The notes: generated by a model not told the origin, from the letters alone. DNA of 7,740 nucleotides from a bacterium UBP3_UBA1247 (GCA_002308555.1 DBWD01000127.1:1-7740); one strand, 5' to 3'. Positions 1-7,318 are shown, counted from the stretch's first letter. A program made the numbers and translations.

Positions 1-1658
1 AGGGCGTCGACGAGGACGCGCTGAAGGCCTGCTTCGGCAACTGCGACGAGATCAGCTGGCGCCGCGACGAGGACCACGATCAATGGCTGCTGTGCTCCTC
101 CATCGAGAATTTCAAGCCGGAAGAAAAGCTTCTGGGCGCCGACGTGAGGCAGGAGGAGGACGTTTTGGACACCTGGTTCAGCTCGGCCCTGTGGCCGCAC
201 TCCACCCTGGGCTGGCCGGACAAGAACGAAAGGTTCGAGACCTTCTACCCCAACGACGTGCTCATCACCAACCGCGACATCATCAGCCTCTGGGTGGCCC
301 GCATGGTCATGACCGCGCATTTCAACACCCACAGCGTGCCTTTCCATAACGTCATGATCCACGTGACGATCCTGGACGGCATGGGCAAGCGCATGTCGAA
401 ATCCAAGGGCAACGGCGTGGATCCGGAGGACATCATCGAGCAGTACGGCGCGGACGCCCTCAGGTTCTCCATGACCCAGATGTCGTCCGATACCCAGGAC
501 ATGCGCGTGCCGGTGCAGTACCGCTGCCCCCACTGCGAGACGCTATTCCCGCAGAACGAAAAGAACATGAAGGCCGAGACTCTCGTCTGCCCCAGCTGCA
601 AGAAGACCATGGCGACGAGATGGGCCAACGAGGAGACGCAGAAGAAGGAGGGCCTGGCCTTCCTGACCAGCGCGAAATTCGAGATCGGCCGCAACTTCGG
701 CAACAAGGTCTGGAACGCCTCCCGCTTCGCCATGCAGAACCTGGACGAAAAGACGCCGCTCTACACCCTGCCGGAACTGAAGAAGGCCCTGGAGGAAAAC
801 AGGCTCGCGCCCCTGAACGCCGACGAGGAATGGATCCTCACGCGCTTGGAAGAAACTGTCAGTGACGTGACCGCCAGCATCGAGGCCTACCGCTACCACG
901 AGTACGCCAACAAGATGTACGACTTCATGTGGAACGAATTCTGCGACTGGTATCTGGAAGCCATAAAGCCGGTCCTGCGCTCGGAGGGCGAAAAGAAAGC
1001 CTCCACCCAGGCCGTGCTGGCGGCGGTATTGAAAACGGCCCTGGCGCTTTTGCATCCCATGATGCCCTTCGAGACCGAGGAGATCTGGTCCAACCTTCAG
1101 GAGATCACCGGGACGCCGAAAGCGCTGCTTATCACCTCCGACTGGCCCGAGACGGCGGGCGGCTGGTGCTCCGAGGAGCGCCTGAACATGGTGCTCCGCA
1201 AGTACGAGCTGATCAGCCTGGGCCGCAGCATGCGCAGCGCCTTCAACATCGGCCCCGGCCAGAAGGCCTCCTTCATACTGCGTCCGGAAACGGCCGCGAT
1301 GGCGGAGTTCCTGGAAGGGGAGAGGGAGACCCTGACGCGCTTCCTGACGGCGGGCAGCCTCGAGATAGCGAAGGACTTCACGCCCTCCGGCGCCATGCCC
1401 TGCCAGGTCACCCCGGACGCCACCATCTATCTGAAGCTTGACGGCAGCGTTGACATCGCCGCGGAAAAAGCCAAGGTGGACAAACAGCTGGCCGAGGTCA
1501 CCAAATACATCGAGACGCTGGAAAAGAAACTGGGGAACGAGAGCTTCACGGCCCACGCCCCGGCGGAAGTCATAGAAAAGGAAAAAGCCAAACTGGCGGA
1601 AGCCCAGGATAAGAATCAAAAACTGCAGGCCCTGGCGGACATGCTTTCCAAAGCCTGA
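1..1658 (+). CDS. valS: Valyl-tRNA synthetase, 3' part (5' end outside window)
   Basis: Class I aminoacyl-tRNA synthetase that attaches valine to tRNA-Val in the cytoplasm, using ATP and releasing AMP and PPi. The reading frame is open from base 3 and gives 551 residues, about the C-terminal 60% of a typical ValS. The HIGH signature and most of the editing domain lie upstream of the window. Visible landmarks: the ValS-specific DVLDTWFSSALWP stretch (bases 162-200); the ATP-binding loop as RMSKS (390-404), where the usual first Lys is Arg but the catalytic second Lys is kept; a four-cysteine zinc-ribbon insert (about 507-665); the GRNFGNKVWNASRF segment that opens the anticodon-binding domain; HPMMPFETEEIW in that domain; and a Lys/Glu-rich C-terminal coiled coil (about 1440-1650), the ValS tRNA-binding arm. 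DTWFSSALWP and the C-terminal arm distinguish it from IleS and LeuS. It ends 15 nt before the ROK kinase gene, with no terminator between. Confidence 0.97.
   Translation, partial: GVDEDALKACFGNCDEISWRRDEDHDQWLLCSSIENFKPEEKLLGADVRQEEDVLDTWFSSALWPHSTLGWPDKNERFETFYPNDVLITNRDIISLWVARMVMTAHFNTHSVPFHNVMIHVTILDGMGKRMSKSKGNGVDPEDIIEQYGADALRFSMTQMSSDTQDMRVPVQYRCPHCETLFPQNEKNMKAETLVCPSCKKTMATRWANEETQKKEGLAFLTSAKFEIGRNFGNKVWNASRFAMQNLDEKTPLYTLPELKKALEENRLAPLNADEEWILTRLEETVSDVTASIEAYRYHEYANKMYDFMWNEFCDWYLEAIKPVLRSEGEKKASTQAVLAAVLKTALALLHPMMPFETEEIWSNLQEITGTPKALLITSDWPETAGGWCSEERLNMVLRKYELISLGRSMRSAFNIGPGQKASFILRPETAAMAEFLEGERETLTRFLTAGSLEIAKDFTPSGAMPCQVTPDATIYLKLDGSVDIAAEKAKVDKQLAEVTKYIETLEKKLGNESFTAHAPAEVIEKEKAKLAEAQDKNQKLQALADMLSKA
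507..665 (+). other. Zinc-ribbon insert in ValS (CPHC...CPSC)
   Basis: Two CxxC knuckles lie 17 residues apart, with codons at 525-536 (Cys-Pro-His-Cys) and 588-599 (Cys-Pro-Ser-Cys). Together they look like a four-cysteine zinc ribbon. The insert sits between the post-RMSKS segment (ending TQDMRVPV) and the GRNFGNKVWNASRF segment. In the familiar E. coli and Bacillus type of ValS these two parts are joined by only a short linker. Zinc binding is inferred from the spacing. I recall similar inserts in planctomycete-type ValS, but could not check this. Confidence 0.75.
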
Positions 1659-1662
1659 CATC

Positions 1663-1668
1663 AAGGAG
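1663..1668 (+). promoter_or_regulatory. Shine-Dalgarno site for the ROK kinase
   Basis: AAGGAG lies 5 nt before the ATG at 1674, inside the 15-nt gap after valS. It is a near-perfect match to the anti-SD sequence and fixes this start. It contrasts with the weak or absent SD sites of the next two genes. Confidence 0.85.
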
Positions 1669-1673
1669 AGAAA

Positions 1674-2696
1674 ATGTACAAAGACGACAAAGAATACGTG
1701 CTGGCCATCGACATCGGCGGAACCAACCTGAAAGCGGACTTGGTGGACCGCGAGGGCAACATCGCGGACTTCAGTATCACTCCCTCCCACGCCGCCGAAG
1801 GGCGCGACGCCCTGCTTGATTCCCTGAGGAAGATCATCTCCGCCCAGAAGGGCAGCGGCAAAAAGATCGTGGGCATCGCCGCGGGCTCGCCCGGAACTGT
1901 CAACAACTCCACCGGCACCATAGACTACATGCAGGCCCACATTCCCAACTGGACCGGCACGAAGCTGGGCGCGTTCCTTTCCGAGCAGGCGGGCGTTCCC
2001 TCGCAGATAGACAACGACGCCAACGTCATCGCCCTGGGCGAATACTGGAAAGGCGCCGGCCAGGGCGCGAAGTGCCTCCTGGCCCTGGCATTGGGAACGG
2101 GCCTCGGCTCGGGCCTGGTGCTTGACGGCAAGGTCATGCACGGCCCCTTCTTCAACGCCGTGGAAGTCGGCCACACCATCGTCTGCCCCGACGGCGCCAA
2201 CGTGGCCTGCAGCTGCGGCAACTTCGGCTGCGCGGAAAGCTTCATCTCTCCCGGCAAGATGATCGGCCGGGCCCATCTTTCCATGCAGGTGGGCGTGCCG
2301 AGCGTTTTGGGCGGATATCCCAAGCTCACCATCGCGCAGGTCCAGGAACGCTACAAGAACAACGACGTGCCGGACTTCAACGTGAAGGACATGGTCGACC
2401 ACTACGAGGACGACTTCCTGTGCAAGCGCCTCATCGACGACTGCATGAAATATCTGGCCCTGCTGATCTACAACCTGACCAAGTGCTACGACCCGGACGT
2501 CATTTCCCTGGGCGGCGGCATGTTCAAGTCCGCGGACTTCTTCCTGCCCAAGCTGCAGAAGCAGCTTTCCCGCTATTACGTTTCCCCGGACTGCCCGGCC
2601 AAGTACGTCATCAAAGTTTCCGAATTGGGCGACACGGCCGGCATCTACGGCGCCGCCAAACTGATCTGGGATCATCTCGACAAGCTTAGGAAATAA
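1674..2696 (+). CDS. ROK-family sugar kinase (glucokinase-like)
   Basis: A cytoplasmic 340-residue kinase expected to phosphorylate a hexose (glucose, or another sugar such as an N-acetylhexosamine or fructose) with ATP. The N-terminal phosphate-binding loop is AIDIGGTN (residues 11-18). The sugar-binding and catalytic segment is IDNDAN (112-117), with D115 the likely catalytic base. A second nucleotide-binding loop is ALGTGLGSG (139-147). The ROK signature follows: ExGH at 164-167, then CSCGNFGC (179-186) and E188, so H167, C179, C181 and C186 can hold the structural zinc. LGGGMF near residue 279 is the C-terminal adenosine-side motif. There is no N-terminal helix-turn-helix, so it is a kinase and not a NagC/XylR-type repressor. 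It is slightly longer than the usual 290-325 residues, the extra lying in the helical region at about 200-250. The start is set by a strong SD. The sugar cannot be read from sequence, so no gene symbol is given; glucokinase is the most likely role. Confidence 0.94.
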   Translation: MYKDDKEYVLAIDIGGTNLKADLVDREGNIADFSITPSHAAEGRDALLDSLRKIISAQKGSGKKIVGIAAGSPGTVNNSTGTIDYMQAHIPNWTGTKLGAFLSEQAGVPSQIDNDANVIALGEYWKGAGQGAKCLLALALGTGLGSGLVLDGKVMHGPFFNAVEVGHTIVCPDGANVACSCGNFGCAESFISPGKMIGRAHLSMQVGVPSVLGGYPKLTIAQVQERYKNNDVPDFNVKDMVDHYEDDFLCKRLIDDCMKYLALLIYNLTKCYDPDVISLGGGMFKSADFFLPKLQKQLSRYYVSPDCPAKYVIKVSELGDTAGIYGAAKLIWDHLDKLRK

Positions 2697-2701
2697 CCGC
2701 C

Positions 2702-3316
2702 ATGTACGCTTACCCCGAACGTTTCATCCTGGCCTCCGCCTCGCCCCGCCGGCAGAAGATGCTTCAGCTTCTGAAGGCGCCCTTCGAGGTGGTGCTGCCC
2801 GAGGTCTCCGAAAAGCTGACCGGCGCCGAGGACCCCATTCCTCTGGTGCACAGGCTTTCCAGGGAGAAGGCCCTGTCCGCCGCGGAAAAGGTCGCCGACC
2901 GGGAGAAGACCGCCGTCATAGTGGGCTGCGACACCATCGTGGTCCTGGAGCGGGAGATTTTCGGCAAGCCCCGGGACATGGAGGAAGCCTACGCCATGCT
3001 GGAAAAACTGCAGGGCAGGACCCACATGGTCTACTCCGGGCTCACGCTCGTCAAGCTGGAAAAGGGACGGCAGGAGACCATCTCCAATTTCGCGGCCACG
3101 GAAGTGACCATGTGCCGGCTCGCGAGGCCCGAGATCGAGCGCTACTTCTCCCTGGAGGACCCGCTGGACAAGGCTGGGGCTTACGCTATCCAGGACGGCG
3201 GCTCGCTCATAATCTCGGCCATCGACGGCGACTATTACAACGTTCTGGGCTTCCCGGTCAGAACGCTGGAAGAACTTTTGAACCAGTGGGGCTACTCACT
3301 TTTCGCCATACGCTGA
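2702..3316 (+). CDS. maf: Maf-family nucleoside triphosphate pyrophosphatase, YhdE-like
   Basis: Cytoplasmic 204-residue enzyme of the Maf/HAM1-like fold that hydrolyses nucleoside triphosphates to the monophosphate plus PPi. It is thought to clean up non-canonical nucleotides, and the family is also linked to septum control. Motifs: ILASASPRR (residues 9-17), the phosphate-binding signature; VGCDTIVV (74-81), with D77 the likely catalytic Asp; GKP (88-90); GRTHMVYSG (105-113); and LDKAGAYAIQDGG (155-167) followed by GDYYNVLGFPV (176-186). The DKAGAYAIQ form is that of the dTTP/UTP-acting Maf/YhdE group, not the YceF (m7GTP) group, which has a different segment here. The start lies 5 nt after the ROK stop and places ILASASPRR at the usual distance from the N terminus. 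The only SD-like bases are AGGA at 2688-2691, inside the end of the ROK gene and 10 nt from the ATG, so translational coupling is likely. Confidence 0.94.
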   Translation: MYAYPERFILASASPRRQKMLQLLKAPFEVVLPEVSEKLTGAEDPIPLVHRLSREKALSAAEKVADREKTAVIVGCDTIVVLEREIFGKPRDMEEAYAMLEKLQGRTHMVYSGLTLVKLEKGRQETISNFAATEVTMCRLARPEIERYFSLEDPLDKAGAYAIQDGGSLIISAIDGDYYNVLGFPVRTLEELLNQWGYSLFAIR

Positions 3317-3325
3317 TATTTTTTT

Positions 3326-6300
3326 ATGCAACTGATCGTTCAGCCTAACACTAAGGAAAGCCGCGTGCTCCTCATTAAGGGGACCGCGGCCACCGTGGGC
3401 TCGGCGGCCGAGAACATCGTCTGCCTGCCCGGGGCGGCGCCCTATCACGTGACGCTTTTCTACCTGGAAGGGGCCTGGTTCGCCGAGGACATCAGCGGGC
3501 TCGGTTTCCTTTTCAACGGCCGGACGGTCAACAGGGCCCAGCTGAGGGTGGGCAATTCCATCGAGCTGGGAAGCGTCAGGCTCCTTCTGGTCCAGGACGC
3601 CGTGGTATCCGACAAGGAGGATGAGCCCCGGAATGCCGGCGCCGGATTCGTGAAGGCGGAGGAGATGCCGGGCGGGGAGGATTATTCCCGCTTCAACGAG
3701 ATGGTGGTCTCCCCGGGCAGCTCCATGGCTTCCGTCTCCTCCATCGACGCGGTGGCCATGGAAGTGGAGGAGAGGCGCGAGCAGGTGGACACCACCGCCA
3801 GGCTTTCCGTGATCTTCGGCTGCTGCGGTCCGCTCATTTTGCTTTGCGGACAACTGATCGGATTTATTCTCGGCATCATCGCGCTGGCGAAGCCGAACAT
3901 TAACGGCTCTTCCCGCCGCAGCGCCTGGACCGGCATCGTCTGCTCGCTCCTGTGGTGGATCGCCATCAGCGCGGTCGTGGGCACCCTGTTCTGGAACGAC
4001 ATGAACAAGAACCGGATCGTGCGCAACGAGGCTTTCATCGGCCGCTTCCTCAACAACGTCGTGACGGCGCAGATCTACGTCAGGAACGCCATCCTGATCG
4101 ACGTCAACAACGACCTGGACGGCGAATACGCCACCTTCGAGCAGCTGGAGAACATCGACTACCGGGAGGAGACCCTGAGGGAATTGGCGGACCAGCCGCT
4201 GAGGAAGGGCTACCTTCTGACCGTCCAGCGCGCCAACGAGGACGGCTTCGAGCTGTGCGCCACTCCCGAGACCTACGGCATCACCGGCAACAAGACTTTC
4301 TGGATCGACCAGGAGGGCTACCTTTACTCGGCGGACGTGAAAGGCGAGCCCCTTACCAAGGCCACGCTGCCCCTGGACGCGGTGAAGTCCGAGACCAGCG
4401 TTTACGAGAACATGGAGACGGAGCTGTCGGACGACATCGCCAAGGCGGCGGAGGACGCTTTCAAGAAGGAGGACTACGCCAAGTGCCAGAAGATCATCGA
4501 GAACATCCAGAAGGTCTTCCCGAACTCCAAGGTCAAGGAGCGCCTGACGGTCCTTGAAAAGGCCAGCGATCCCTTCCTCATCGAGATGCGCTCCAAGAAA
4601 CTTATGGACGACGCCAACAAATTCTGCGAGCTCAGCCAGTTCGACGCCGCCATAGAAAGGCTCCGCCAGCTGATGGCGAACTATCCCAGCTCCACGCTGT
4701 TCCAGTCGGCCAAGCAGAAGATCATCGACCTGACCAGGGAGGAATCGGAAAAAGAGATGAACCTGGCGGAGAACTTCAAAAATTCGCACCAGTGGAACGA
4801 GATGAACAACCATCTCAACCAGCTGACCAGCAAGTACCCCGAGGCCATGGATATCTACCAGCCGAGGGTCAACGCCTGCCGCGAACAGGCCAACGCCCTC
4901 AGGGAGGAAGACGCCAAGGCGCTTCTGAAGACCGCCCAGGACGCGGAGATCGGCCAGCGCTACGAGGAGGCCTACAACATTTACCTGAAGATCAGGAACG
5001 AATACGGCGGCACCTCCGCCTCCGCGGGCATCGACGAATCCCTTAACAAGACCGGCGCCCAGATCAACGAGATCAGGGCCCAGCAGCAGGTGAAGGAGAT
5101 CCTGGGCACCCAGGCCATGGGCAACGAGCTGGCGGTGGTGCAGATGATAGACCTTCTGGAGCGCGGCTACTCCCAGACGAAGGAATACGAAAAAGTCAAG
5201 GAAGTCGTTCAGAAACTCAGAAGGGAGTGCAGCGCCAGGCTCTTCACCAACCAGGCCAACGAGCTTTTCCAGAACAAGAGTTATCACGCGGCGCTGACCA
5301 AGATCGAGATGGCCATCCAGGAGGACCCCGCCGTCAAGGTGGCCATGGCGGACAAACTGGAGGAATGCTACGCCGCCCTGGGTGACGCGGCCTACGAGAA
5401 CCAGGACCTGGGCCTGGCCCTGAGCTATTACCAGAAATATCTGGCCATGCGCCCCATGCATCCCATCATCGACAGGAAGCGGCTCATGGAATGCTATTTC
5501 TTCAAGGCCAAGGAACTGTACGCCGCCAAGAATTACGCCGAGGCCAGGACTTTCTTCGAGCGCTGCATGGAAGCCTACGGCTCCAATCCGGAGTTCAACT
5601 TCATGTACGGCATGATCCTCTACACCGCCGAGGAATGGGAGAACACGCTCCGCTTCTTCGCCAACTGCCAGAACGGGCCTTCCACCCTGGCCACGGACGC
5701 CAAGAAATACTGGACCTTCGCCCTCTACAACCTGGCCCTGAGCGAGGACGAGCTGCTGAGGAAACTGGCCCTGGAAAACAACGTCATCAGGGAAGTGATG
5801 GCCAACTACGACCTGGAGTTCGACACCAAGCCCAGGACCGAGGGGCCGCAGAAAGTCAAGCTGTCCAACCCGGCGCCCAAGAACGCCGAGACCTACGATT
5901 CGGTCCTGCGGGCGGCGGTGGACGCCCTGGACGCCCTGGCCATCCAAGCCAGCAAGCACACCATCATCGAGAAGAACCAGAAGGTGCAGAAGATCGACTC
6001 CTCCTATAACCTCAACAACTCCATCAAAAATCTCAAGGCGCTCCTGAAAAAGATGTACGCCTACAGTTCCTCGGAAAGGGAGAACAACCAGAAGATCCAC
6101 GCGGAGCTGAAAAAGGTCGTCAAGCAGTACAGCGACCTGGTGGCGGCCCTGACCGTCATCAGGCAGAAGAACCCCACGCCGGCCATCGTGGACGGCTTGC
6201 AGCAGCTGACGGAGAAACTGACGCTCCTGAAGAGCGCCCAGGAAAGTTTCGAGAAATACATGAACGTGGTTGACTGGCGCCAGCAGTACGCCCTGTCCGA

Positions 6301-6514
6301 CATGAACTCGCTTCTTGAGAACACCACGGTCTCCAGCATCAACCCCAACGTCATCCGCTCCGAGGCGGACAAGATCAGGGAATTCCTGACCAACAGGAAA
6401 GACCTGGAGGAGGGCGTCAAGGCCCTGCGCGCCCTGGTGGCCATGTACAAGATAGTGCCGAACCTCACCCAGCTCGGGCTGGGCGACATCGTGACGGAGA
6501 GCGAAGCGAAATGA
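3326..6514 (+). CDS. Large membrane protein: degenerate FHA-like head, two TM helices, pseudopilin-like domain, TPR-type repeats
   Basis: A 1062-residue protein that I do not recognise as a named family. Residues 1-95 read as an FHA-like beta sandwich (VGSAAENIVCLPG, then APYHVTLFYLEGAWF, then FLFNGRTV), but the usual Gly-Arg and Ser-x-x-His positions are changed. Residues 96-156 are an acidic, Ser-rich linker. Two hydrophobic segments at about 159-188 and 202-223, joined by a short loop with one Lys and two Arg, resemble the DUF4190 type of membrane hairpin. Residues 231-350 (including TYGITGNKTFWIDQEGYLYS at 317-336) resemble the soluble part of pseudopilin-like proteins. From about 365 to 830 there are repeated 30-40-residue helical pairs of TPR type, with spaced Ala, Tyr and Pro, for example NYAEARTFFERCMEAYGSNPE. 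Residues 850-1062 are helical and charged, probably coiled coil. The start is fixed by a stop 9 nt upstream and lacks an SD; TATTTTTTT precedes it. Its end overlaps the next gene by 4 nt. A scaffold or partner-binding role at the membrane is inference only. Confidence 0.87.
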   Translation: MQLIVQPNTKESRVLLIKGTAATVGSAAENIVCLPGAAPYHVTLFYLEGAWFAEDISGLGFLFNGRTVNRAQLRVGNSIELGSVRLLLVQDAVVSDKEDEPRNAGAGFVKAEEMPGGEDYSRFNEMVVSPGSSMASVSSIDAVAMEVEERREQVDTTARLSVIFGCCGPLILLCGQLIGFILGIIALAKPNINGSSRRSAWTGIVCSLLWWIAISAVVGTLFWNDMNKNRIVRNEAFIGRFLNNVVTAQIYVRNAILIDVNNDLDGEYATFEQLENIDYREETLRELADQPLRKGYLLTVQRANEDGFELCATPETYGITGNKTFWIDQEGYLYSADVKGEPLTKATLPLDAVKSETSVYENMETELSDDIAKAAEDAFKKEDYAKCQKIIENIQKVFPNSKVKERLTVLEKASDPFLIEMRSKKLMDDANKFCELSQFDAAIERLRQLMANYPSSTLFQSAKQKIIDLTREESEKEMNLAENFKNSHQWNEMNNHLNQLTSKYPEAMDIYQPRVNACREQANALREEDAKALLKTAQDAEIGQRYEEAYNIYLKIRNEYGGTSASAGIDESLNKTGAQINEIRAQQQVKEILGTQAMGNELAVVQMIDLLERGYSQTKEYEKVKEVVQKLRRECSARLFTNQANELFQNKSYHAALTKIEMAIQEDPAVKVAMADKLEECYAALGDAAYENQDLGLALSYYQKYLAMRPMHPIIDRKRLMECYFFKAKELYAAKNYAEARTFFERCMEAYGSNPEFNFMYGMILYTAEEWENTLRFFANCQNGPSTLATDAKKYWTFALYNLALSEDELLRKLALENNVIREVMANYDLEFDTKPRTEGPQKVKLSNPAPKNAETYDSVLRAAVDALDALAIQASKHTIIEKNQKVQKIDSSYNLNNSIKNLKALLKKMYAYSSSERENNQKIHAELKKVVKQYSDLVAALTVIRQKNPTPAIVDGLQQLTEKLTLLKSAQESFEKYMNVVDWRQQYALSDMNSLLENTTVSSINPNVIRSEADKIREFLTNRKDLEEGVKALRALVAMYKIVPNLTQLGLGDIVTESEAK

Positions 6515-7281
6515 CGAACGCTCCGGACACCAAAACGATATTGGAGACCGCCAGGGAAGCCTGCCGCAGGGGAGGGGAGAAGCTGAAAGAGGCTTTCGGC
6601 GACCTCACCCTCGTGAAGGAGCGTCTGCCCCACGACATCAAGTCCTACGCCGACACCGCGAGCGAGGAAGCCATCAGGAAGTTCCTTGCCGCCGCGCGCC
6701 CCGGCGACCATATCCTGGGCGAGGAGGAAGGCGGCGAGCTTTCCAAAGAGGGCGGGAGCTGGGTCGTGGACCCTCTGGACGGCACCATCAATTTCTCCCA
6801 CGCCATCCCGTACTTCGCGGTGACCGCGGCCTTTTACTGGCAGGGGAGCCCCCTGGCCGGCGTCATACACGATCCTTTGCGGGGCGTCGACTTTTGGGCC
6901 CTGAAAGGGGAGGGCGCCTACCGGGACGGGAAACGGATCAAGGTTTCTGACACCGGAGAACTGAAAGACGCCATGGTCTTCGTGGGCTGCGGGAAATCCG
7001 CGGACTTCCTGGAACACTGGCGCTCGTTGGAAAAGATCGTTTCGAGGATCCACAGCGTGCGCTTCAACTGCTGCGCCACATTGGATCTCTGCGCGCTCGC
7101 GGAAGGGCGCTGCGACGCCTACCGCGACCTGGGCCTCTACCTTTGGGATTTCGCGGCGGGCGCCCTGATCCTGGAGGAGGCGGGAGGCTTCTTCGAGGCC
7201 AGGCCGGGCAAGATCCCCGGGACCTACGACTGCCTGGGCGCGAACCCCGCGCTTTTTGACGAACTGCGAAAATTATGCTGA
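6511..7281 (+). CDS. Inositol-monophosphatase-family phosphatase
   Basis: A 256-residue Mg-dependent, Li-sensitive-type phosphatase, close to the usual family length. The metal-binding residues of the family are all present: Glu in LGEEEGG (residues 69-75), DPLDGTINF (87-95) with D87 and D90, and LWDFAAGALILEEAGG (211-226) with D213. The segment from PLAGVIHDP (114-122) to ALKGEGAYRDGKRIKVS (130-146) is also typical. Candidate substrates include inositol 1-phosphate, histidinol phosphate, fructose 1,6-bisphosphate and 3'-phosphoadenosine nucleotides; sequence alone does not separate them, so no symbol is given. The ATG overlaps the preceding TGA as ATGA, the classic arrangement for coupled translation. 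The nearest SD-like bases, GGAG at 6496-6499, are 11 nt away and weak, which supports coupling. Loss of a normal substrate-specific N-terminal feature is not seen. Confidence 0.92.
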   Translation: MTNAPDTKTILETAREACRRGGEKLKEAFGDLTLVKERLPHDIKSYADTASEEAIRKFLAAARPGDHILGEEEGGELSKEGGSWVVDPLDGTINFSHAIPYFAVTAAFYWQGSPLAGVIHDPLRGVDFWALKGEGAYRDGKRIKVSDTGELKDAMVFVGCGKSADFLEHWRSLEKIVSRIHSVRFNCCATLDLCALAEGRCDAYRDLGLYLWDFAAGALILEEAGGFFEARPGKIPGTYDCLGANPALFDELRKLC

Positions 7282-7318
7282 AACATATTTAACCAAAAAC
7301 CAAATTAAGGAACGAGGT
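7282..7318 (+). promoter_or_regulatory. AT-rich leader with Shine-Dalgarno site for PFP
   Basis: The longest gap in the window, with 11 G/C among 37 bases against a strongly GC-rich surround. AAGGA at 7307-7311 lies 7 nt before the ATG at 7319 and is a good SD; GAGG at 7314-7317 is too close to serve. No terminator hairpin is visible after the phosphatase stop. The AT-richness may help ribosome loading, or may hold a promoter element such as CATATTTAA at 7284-7292, but no -35 box at a standard distance is convincing. Confidence 0.55.

Noticed and set aside
929..1441. A + strand open frame of 170 codons inside valS in another frame.
   Set aside because: It is Arg/Gly/Pro-rich, typical of a shifted reading of a GC-rich gene, and overlaps the conserved anticodon-binding domain.
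543..2675. A 710-codon open frame on the minus strand opposite valS and the ROK kinase gene.
   Set aside because: It mirrors well-supported + strand genes. The product is low-complexity Val/Gly/Ala/Leu/Arg/Gln-rich with no domain, and it exists because GC-rich codon bias removes stops from that antisense frame.
1674..2696. The ROK protein as a NagC/XylR-type transcription repressor.
   Set aside because: There is no N-terminal DNA-binding domain. The phosphate loop begins at residue 11, and the catalytic Asp and the zinc motif are intact, as in kinases.
3317..3325. The T-run after the Maf stop as a rho-independent terminator.
   Set aside because: No GC-rich stem-loop directly precedes it, and the next gene begins at its end.
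3296..6100. A 934-codon open frame on the minus strand opposite the large membrane protein gene.
   Set aside because: Its length is striking, but the predicted product is a Val/Leu/Gly/His-rich shadow with no recognisable fold. The opposite strand shows clear TPR-type periodicity, membrane helices and motifs.
7256..7292. TTGACG at 7256-7261 as a possible -35 box for a PFP promoter, with TATGCT at 7274-7279 or CATATTTAA at 7284-7292 as a -10.
   Set aside because: The spacers would be about 12 or 22-24 nt instead of about 17, and the -35 candidate lies in phosphatase codons. A promoter may exist, but this pair does not support one.
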